Source: Enterococcus sp. MMGLQ5-1 (GTDB lineage: Bacteria > Bacillota > Bacilli > Lactobacillales > Streptococcaceae). Taken from it: a stretch of DNA of 64,000 nucleotides. The notes beneath the pieces are model-generated. The model was not told the origin of the DNA and ran no database searches. It worked only from the letters and a program-made list of their open reading frames with translations. A program made the translations under genes and the position numbers. Of the stretch, positions 58,850 to 64,000 are shown in pieces (the first letter of the stretch is position 1; each line of letters opens with the position of its first letter). The DNA lies in NCBI RefSeq assembly GCF_013155265.1, contig NZ_JABJXU010000006.1, forward strand, positions 107,754 to 171,753, given 5' to 3'.

Positions 58850-61800
58850 TTAAGGATTACGCTTCTTCCTCCAGCCCCATACGCCTACACTAATGCCACC
58901 TAAAATAATAATTAATAATACAGGTACTTGATATACTTCGCCTGTCATTGGCAATAAGCGTAGTGTTTTCATTTTTTCTTTAGCCTTTACTGATGTCGGT
59001 GGCTCACCTTGACTTGGCATTTCAGGGTCAGCGACTTGATGATCCTCTGCCTTTAGCTCTTCCCACTGTGCAGTCAACACAAGCTTGCTTTGGACCTTGG
59101 TCAGCCTATCACTTGGCTGGTAAAGCGTACCCGCTTCATCGTCTGCTAGCCAGCCGCTAAACGTATAGCCCTCACGAGCTGGTATCAAATCTGAAATTAT
59201 ATAAGCACTACCCACCTCAATCTCGGCTGGGGCAGGAAGATTTTGAACAGCCTCAGCTGTCCCCGCCAGATAAAGCACCTGCAGACCGGTAATCGCTTGC
59301 CATTTGGCAGTTAAAGTCAGGTCACCTTGAAGCTTTTGAAGCAGCGTATTTGCTTGATACACCGTACCTGCTTGATCATCGGCCTGCCAGCCAATAAACA
59401 AATAACCCGCTCGTGCTGGTAGCTGACTGCTAATCACGTAATCTTCACCCTGTTTGACCTCGGCATTTTCTGGCATTGCCTCAACTCGCTCATCAGTCCC
59501 CGCTTGATAGAGAACCTTAAAGGTAGTCACTGGTGTTCCTACTTTTTGCCATTGTGCAGTAAAAATAATATTACCCTCAATCTCAATATCAGCTTGAGAT
59601 TGATAAATTTTCACACCATCTGACCAACCAATAAAACGATAACCAGAGCGTTCAGGTACAGTTTCAGAAATCGTATAAGGTTCTTTACCTGAAATTAAAC
59701 CAGTAACAGGATTTGGCGTTGGTAAATTAGTGACATTATCGGCACCTGGTAAATAGGTCACTGAATATTCCGCCTGCCACTGAGCAGTCAAACGAAGATT
59801 CACTTGTATATTTGAGATTGTGTTGCCTGCATGATAGGTCTTCTCCTCCTCATCACGCCAATATAAGAATCGATAGCCAGTTCGTTGAGGTAGCTGATTG
59901 GAAACAGTGCTGTCTGCTCCTTTTTTAACCACCTGTCCGATTGGTAAATCAGAAACGGCATCGGTTGTACCAGCATGGTAGGTTAGCTCATAGTTGACCG
60001 GTGGCACAGATCCCGTACTTGCAAAGGCACCAATATCAGCCGTTGTTCTACCATAGCCAAAGTAATCTCTCAGCATCTCTGCATCTGCGACGCCTGTATT
60101 TGCTAGCTGCGAATCTGCCAAGAGCGCAACTCCGGCTTCACTCGATAGATTTTCTGCATACATCGGTAGGGCATAGGTCGAAAGTGCATGGATACTCTCC
60201 TCTGGTGCAGCAGCCCCCTCTCCAAGTCCTAGCAGTGTTTTAATATCTGAATAAACAAGATTAGCACTACCGATATCGCTAGCATTATCTAATTTCGTTA
60301 GCCCCATTTCGCCATGAATCGCAACGGTCTTAAAGGCACTGTTTTGGATATTGGCTTTAATCATCGCTGCATTTGTGTCATCAATCGCCAAATCGACAAA
60401 CTCGGTCAATGCCCCTCTGTTTGAAATGTTCGGAATGATGAAAAACTTGAAGATTCTTGCCTTATCAGATCCATTGCTTGCAGCATCCCATGCGTTTGTC
60501 CCTGCTCTCGGTAAGCTTGGTAAAAACGGACTAAAAATGGTATCCAATGCCGAACCATTTGAGGAAAGATTATAGTATGGCCAACTTCCTTCACTTCCTG
60601 AAACCTTTCCGTACATTAAGTCTTCTAAATCACTCATCAGCGTTGTTTTATTGGTTGAATAAATCGCAGTATTTTTGATTTTGCCACCCGCCATATAAAG
60701 ATTATCGCCCTTTGGTGCATAGTTATCGACAATCGTTGTCCCCTTGACCTCGGCAAGTGCGTAGAGGACAACACCGCCACCTTTTCCGACTGTTTCATTT
60801 GGTTCAATCGCCCAATTGGTCCAATCGGTATTATTGGTTTGCCAGCTTACACCAAGCGCATAATTACCACTAACCACTGTATTAATGATTTTCGTTGGAC
60901 TACTATCTGACTGAGCGGTCGCAGCCTGTACGCCTGTCGCAATCCCACCACCATTTTCAAAGGCAATATTACCAGTAATCAAGGAATTTTTAACCGTCGT
61001 ATTGGCACCGGCAGCTAAGACACCACCGCCATTGGTTTCTGAGATATTACCTGAGACTGTCGTATTTTCCATCGTCGAGCTATCATTTAGGAAAACACCG
61101 CCGCCACAGCCTAAAAATTGATTGATAAAGGCTCTGGCTTCATAGTTGCCCTTGACCAAGCTATTGCGCAGGGTACCATTCCACAGGTAGATACCGCCGC
61201 CGCCTTTGGCGAGATTGTGATTGGCAATTTCTTCTGAAATTGTCCATTTGACCGACTGCTGGGTGGTTTGTGAGGTCGCCACATAGCCTTTTTCGATTAG
61301 GACACTGTCAACAATTCCTTTAACAGGCTCTACTTGAGAGACGATTCTGGCACCATAGGTGGTGCGGGCCGCATGTGACGGATAGCTTGACCAGGCATAT
61401 TTAAGCTTAGCTGGATTACTGTTGTAATAATCACTATAGCTAGGATTATTTGCAATACTTGGAGGCGCGCCAAATGACGAGCCAGAAATATAGCCTTGAA
61501 AAACGTGCGCATTATCAGAATAGTAAGTCGTCTGTTTTTGCCCTACCAATCGTGTCTTTGGTTCACCCGTTTCAGTCTTTTCAGCTAGACCATAAAGGCT
61601 CATGCCCTTGGTTGTATCCTCTCTTAAGCTATTAAGCGTTGGTGCTAATATAATCCCATCCCAAATCGTTGTCGTATAGTCATTGGCGTAGCCGGTGTAA
61701 AGGTAGGGCTTGCCGTAGACACTAAAAGTACCTTCGCCCAGATAAATATTTTCAGCACCTGCCCTGTGAGCGAGGATAATGCCATACTGAATATCGCTAC

Positions 61801-63775
61801 CACCCGCATAGGCGTTGTCCCAATCCTTACCACTATAATCACCCGAACCCTCTAACGTGATATAAAAATCCTTGTCAACACCTGCTCGCGCCCAGCTTGG
61901 TTCAGCACCTGCCGCCTCATAGGCACCGAGGTCGGGCTTTGTTCCTAAGATTCGGGAATTGCCTTTCACATCCTTGCCAACCTGTGGATAATAGCAGTCA
62001 ACGGCTTGGCCAACTATGGCTGACGAATCGCTCTTTGGTGTGAAGTCAAAGCTGTCATTATAGCTGCCGTCGGGATTGCGATAGCCGGTCGTCCCGCTTG
62101 GGACATTGGTAAATAGCGCATTAGCATCGCTCTCAGCCTTCGGCTGGTAGTTGGCAATACCAGCACCTGTAATGGTAACTGGAATGGGATCACGATAATC
62201 TGACGGGCGCCAACCGTTATCACTAACCCACCCCCCTACGCCATCACTGTAGCGGTTAGGACGCTTATAGCCTGCACCTGTCGCGCCACCCGTATTTTGT
62301 GGGTGGATTAAAACCGAATAGGGTGAATAGCTAGACGTACTTTCAGTCGCTGCCCCAAACTCTGGTGCCATTAAAATATTATTTTGAAAAACCAAATCCC
62401 CATCCAAGCCAGCGAAGTTATAGTAGCTATTATTATTTGCGATGGTATTATTAGTCCAACGACTGTAGCCTAAGGCGACAATGGTTGCAAAGTCACCCAC
62501 CTTGTATTTCAGCTGATGATCTTTAAATTGAGCGTCACTATATTCAAGGTTTGCTGAAATCGTCTCCGTGTTGGAATAGCTGTAACCATTATAGGCAACT
62601 AAGGAATTGGAAACCGCCCCACCATTGACCAGTAAAATCGGACTGGGTAGCTCATAGAAATTTAAATGTGTTAGGTCACCCCGACCTTCAGAGCTCAGCG
62701 CTTGACCATAAGTCACCCCATAAAAAGATGGTATATTCGAAGGGAAACCATATTTTTCTTTTTGCGCTTGACTTGCCTCACGACTACTATTATCCGTCAC
62801 AGTTTCGCCCTGAATTGGTAAAATATCGCCCATAAAGTTATTGACAACCTTGACACGATTGAGTGAGCCATTAATCGAAATCGCTGAGGCAAGCTTGTCC
62901 GCTAGCTTGGCATGGTAGTCAAAATCTACTGCACCAGTAATAATTTCCTGCGCACGTGTCACAAACTGAAAGCCCATAAAGTGCTGTAAGGTCACGCCCT
63001 CAAGCATTGCATAGGCATTATCCATATGCAGCTGATGCTTAAAGGCATTTTCCCCCATTTCCTGTGAAAATAGAGCATCATAGCTTGAGCTTAAGCTATC
63101 TTTATTGGTCGTCAGATATTCTTTATTAATTTTAAATTTTAGTGAGGCTCTAACATGGGTTGATGTCGTCCCTAAGGCAATCATATTTTCCCATGTCGTT
63201 CCCATATTCGTAGCACTTGGAGTCGGATATGTCGGGTCTAAGTCTAATAATTCCGCTCTCACCCAAGCCCATAAGCGCTGACCGCGATCCTTTTCCGCTT
63301 CACTATCTGGGTATTTAACTAACGCCATTGGCAATAGCTGATATAATAATCGGTAATCATCATCAGAAATACTACTGACATCACCATCTGCGACACCAGT
63401 GAACGCTTGGCGAATCAGCTTGAGATGCGCCTGCCAAACCTCATCTGTGGTTGCCTCTGTTTCTTTTTTCGCCCCACCGTCGATGATGACATCATCTGCT
63501 GATAAGCCATCGGCAGCTCGGATAATCACTGGCTGATCAATCACCAGCGTGTCACTGAGTGTATAGGTGCCAGCAGGTAGCTCAATAATGCTGTGTTCCT
63601 TGTATTCTTTATAGATTGCATTGAAATCTGTGCCGTCCGCTTCTGTGACGGTTACGATGTCATCGACCACATCGTATGCACTGGCAAGCTCAGGCTTGAT
63701 TAGCACCAAAACCAATGCCAGCACACTGACTGCTAGCCCGAAGCACACGCCCTGTTTTAACTGTCGTTTTTTCAT
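58850..63775 (-). CDS. Giant LPXTG-anchored beta-helix / InlB-repeat surface protein
   Basis: This cell-wall-anchored protein of 1641 residues begins with a signal peptide (1 to about 33) and an N-terminal TVTEADGTDFNAIYKEY start of a right-handed beta-helix. Two beta-helix modules end in DLGAYEAAG (about 615) and DIGAFASTG (about 1250), the ending seen in choice-of-anchor Q type proteins. Four InlB B-repeat/Flg_new modules follow (each GY..FxGW... ending LTAQW or similar, about 1270-1560). The protein ends with LPMTG at 1608-1612, a hydrophobic helix and RKKRNP for sortase A. An AGGGG site lies seven bases before the ATG. A seven-codon mini-ORF (63772-63795) overlaps the start as ATGA. An adhesin role is inferred. 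Confidence 0.88.
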   Translation of the reverse strand: MKKRQLKQGVCFGLAVSVLALVLVLIKPELASAYDVVDDIVTVTEADGTDFNAIYKEYKEHSIIELPAGTYTLSDTLVIDQPVIIRAADGLSADDVIIDGGAKKETEATTDEVWQAHLKLIRQAFTGVADGDVSSISDDDYRLLYQLLPMALVKYPDSEAEKDRGQRLWAWVRAELLDLDPTYPTPSATNMGTTWENMIALGTTSTHVRASLKFKINKEYLTTNKDSLSSSYDALFSQEMGENAFKHQLHMDNAYAMLEGVTLQHFMGFQFVTRAQEIITGAVDFDYHAKLADKLASAISINGSLNRVKVVNNFMGDILPIQGETVTDNSSREASQAQKEKYGFPSNIPSFYGVTYGQALSSEGRGDLTHLNFYELPSPILLVNGGAVSNSLVAYNGYSYSNTETISANLEYSDAQFKDHQLKYKVGDFATIVALGYSRWTNNTIANNNSYYNFAGLDGDLVFQNNILMAPEFGAATESTSSYSPYSVLIHPQNTGGATGAGYKRPNRYSDGVGGWVSDNGWRPSDYRDPIPVTITGAGIANYQPKAESDANALFTNVPSGTTGYRNPDGSYNDSFDFTPKSDSSAIVGQAVDCYYPQVGKDVKGNSRILGTKPDLGAYEAAGAEPSWARAGVDKDFYITLEGSGDYSGKDWDNAYAGGSDIQYGIILAHRAGAENIYLGEGTFSVYGKPYLYTGYANDYTTTIWDGIILAPTLNSLREDTTKGMSLYGLAEKTETGEPKTRLVGQKQTTYYSDNAHVFQGYISGSSFGAPPSIANNPSYSDYYNSNPAKLKYAWSSYPSHAARTTYGARIVSQVEPVKGIVDSVLIEKGYVATSQTTQQSVKWTISEEIANHNLAKGGGGIYLWNGTLRNSLVKGNYEARAFINQFLGCGGGVFLNDSSTMENTTVSGNISETNGGGVLAAGANTTVKNSLITGNIAFENGGGIATGVQAATAQSDSSPTKIINTVVSGNYALGVSWQTNNTDWTNWAIEPNETVGKGGGVVLYALAEVKGTTIVDNYAPKGDNLYMAGGKIKNTAIYSTNKTTLMSDLEDLMYGKVSGSEGSWPYYNLSSNGSALDTIFSPFLPSLPRAGTNAWDAASNGSDKARIFKFFIIPNISNRGALTEFVDLAIDDTNAAMIKANIQNSAFKTVAIHGEMGLTKLDNASDIGSANLVYSDIKTLLGLGEGAAAPEESIHALSTYALPMYAENLSSEAGVALLADSQLANTGVADAEMLRDYFGYGRTTADIGAFASTGSVPPVNYELTYHAGTTDAVSDLPIGQVVKKGADSTVSNQLPQRTGYRFLYWRDEEEKTYHAGNTISNIQVNLRLTAQWQAEYSVTYLPGADNVTNLPTPNPVTGLISGKEPYTISETVPERSGYRFIGWSDGVKIYQSQADIEIEGNIIFTAQWQKVGTPVTTFKVLYQAGTDERVEAMPENAEVKQGEDYVISSQLPARAGYLFIGWQADDQAGTVYQANTLLQKLQGDLTLTAKWQAITGLQVLYLAGTAEAVQNLPAPAEIEVGSAYIISDLIPAREGYTFSGWLADDEAGTLYQPSDRLTKVQSKLVLTAQWEELKAEDHQVADPEMPSQGEPPTSVKAKEKMKTLRLLPMTGEVYQVPVLLIIILGGISVGVWGWRKKRNP

Positions 63776-63868
63776 TTTAACGCCCCTTTTTTCATTTTAA
63801 ATTAATCGATAATTGATAATTAATAATTAGCTATCGTTGTAAAAAAAGGTGGCGTGATGCTTAGCGCT

Positions 63869-64000
63869 GTGTCGTGTCGTGTCGTGTCGTGTCGTGTCGT
63901 GTCGTGTCGTGTCGTGTCGTGTCGTGTCGTGTCGTGTCGTGTCGTGTCGTGTCGTGTCGTGTCGTGTCGTGTCGTGTCGTGTCGTGTCGTGTCGTGTCGT
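63869..64000. repeat. Simple sequence repeat (GTGTC) of at least 26 copies, cut by window end
   Basis: At least 26 perfect copies of GTGTC plus two bases run from 63869 to the last base of the window, so the true length is unknown. The tract has the same unit and orientation as the one at 44501-44620. It ends about 93 bases upstream of the adhesin start. Between them lies AT-rich leader sequence with no other gene. Confidence 0.97.

Overview
The window comes from the chromosome of an AT-rich, low-GC Gram-positive bacterium, most likely a member of the Lactobacillales near the enterococcal, carnobacterial or aerococcal lineages. The signs are strong AGGAGG-type ribosome binding sites with TTG and GTG starts, a secG-rnr-smpB cluster, a tex-sprT pair, a dinG-ypmB-aspB run, a DUF4044 micro-protein, LicT/RAT and cre control of a beta-glucoside PTS, and sortase-type surface proteins. 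Genus and species cannot be named from the sequence. Most genes lie on the minus strand; plus-strand genes occur at about 11.1 kb, 34.4-37.1 kb, 41.7 kb and 57.8 kb. I saw no rRNA, tRNA, CRISPR array or intact insertion sequence.

Layout. 0-7.4 kb: truncated murA, a DUF1146 membrane protein, and the complete F1Fo ATP synthase operon (transcribed atpB-E-F-H-A-G-D-C) with a promoter, an upstream cre-like site and a (TTAATTG)6 tract between atpH and atpA. 7.7-12.5 kb: nitroreductase, sprT and tex, then a Gfo/Idh/MocA oxidoreductase. 12.8-18.3 kb: the phosphate uptake operon pstS-C-A-B-B-phoU with a PhoP-box-like repeat upstream. 18.3-22.8 kb: cardiolipin synthase, lrgAB, a decayed intergenic stretch, thiol peroxidase and a CBS/ACT protein. 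23.1-29.8 kb: a branched-chain amino acid ABC transporter with two tandem livJ binding proteins, each with its own promoter, and a TetR regulator. 30.1-33.6 kb: a heterodimeric ABC exporter. 33.8-34.3 kb: a structured repeat element without a gene. 34.4-37.1 kb (plus strand): an endonuclease/phosphatase, then NusG-II, Gx-transporter and polyprenyl synthase genes that resemble the eetA-eetB-dmkB part of flavin-based extracellular electron transfer loci. 37.2-41.9 kb: smpB, a glutamine amidotransferase, rnr, secG, a GNAT plus mono-cluster ferredoxin pair, and the DUF4044 gene. 42.0-44.4 kb: a surface protein. 45.0-52.7 kb: a beta-glucoside utilisation region (licT, bglP and three GH1 phospho-beta-glucosidases). 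52.7-58.5 kb: recR, aspB, ypmB, dinG and an MBL-fold hydrolase. 58.8-63.8 kb: a 1641-residue beta-helix/InlB-repeat adhesin with an LPMTG sorting signal.

The most unusual feature is a pair of long, pure pentanucleotide tracts, (GTGTC)24 at 44501-44620 and at least 26 copies at 63869-64000. Each lies in the same orientation just upstream of a minus-strand surface-protein gene that carries InlB-type repeats. The first tract sits inside a small ORF with a near-ideal Shine-Dalgarno sequence, so copy number sets the frame in which the leader ends, just ahead of a 12-bp hairpin. This looks like a two-locus phase-variation arrangement for cell-surface proteins. Other notable points are a licT leader with promoter, cre, RAT and terminator followed by a second RAT-like site that overlaps a hairpin covering the bglP ribosome binding site; an 83-bp duplicated arm able to form mutually exclusive long hairpins at 33.86-34.07 kb; and a 61-bp hairpin repeat family in two intergenic regions.
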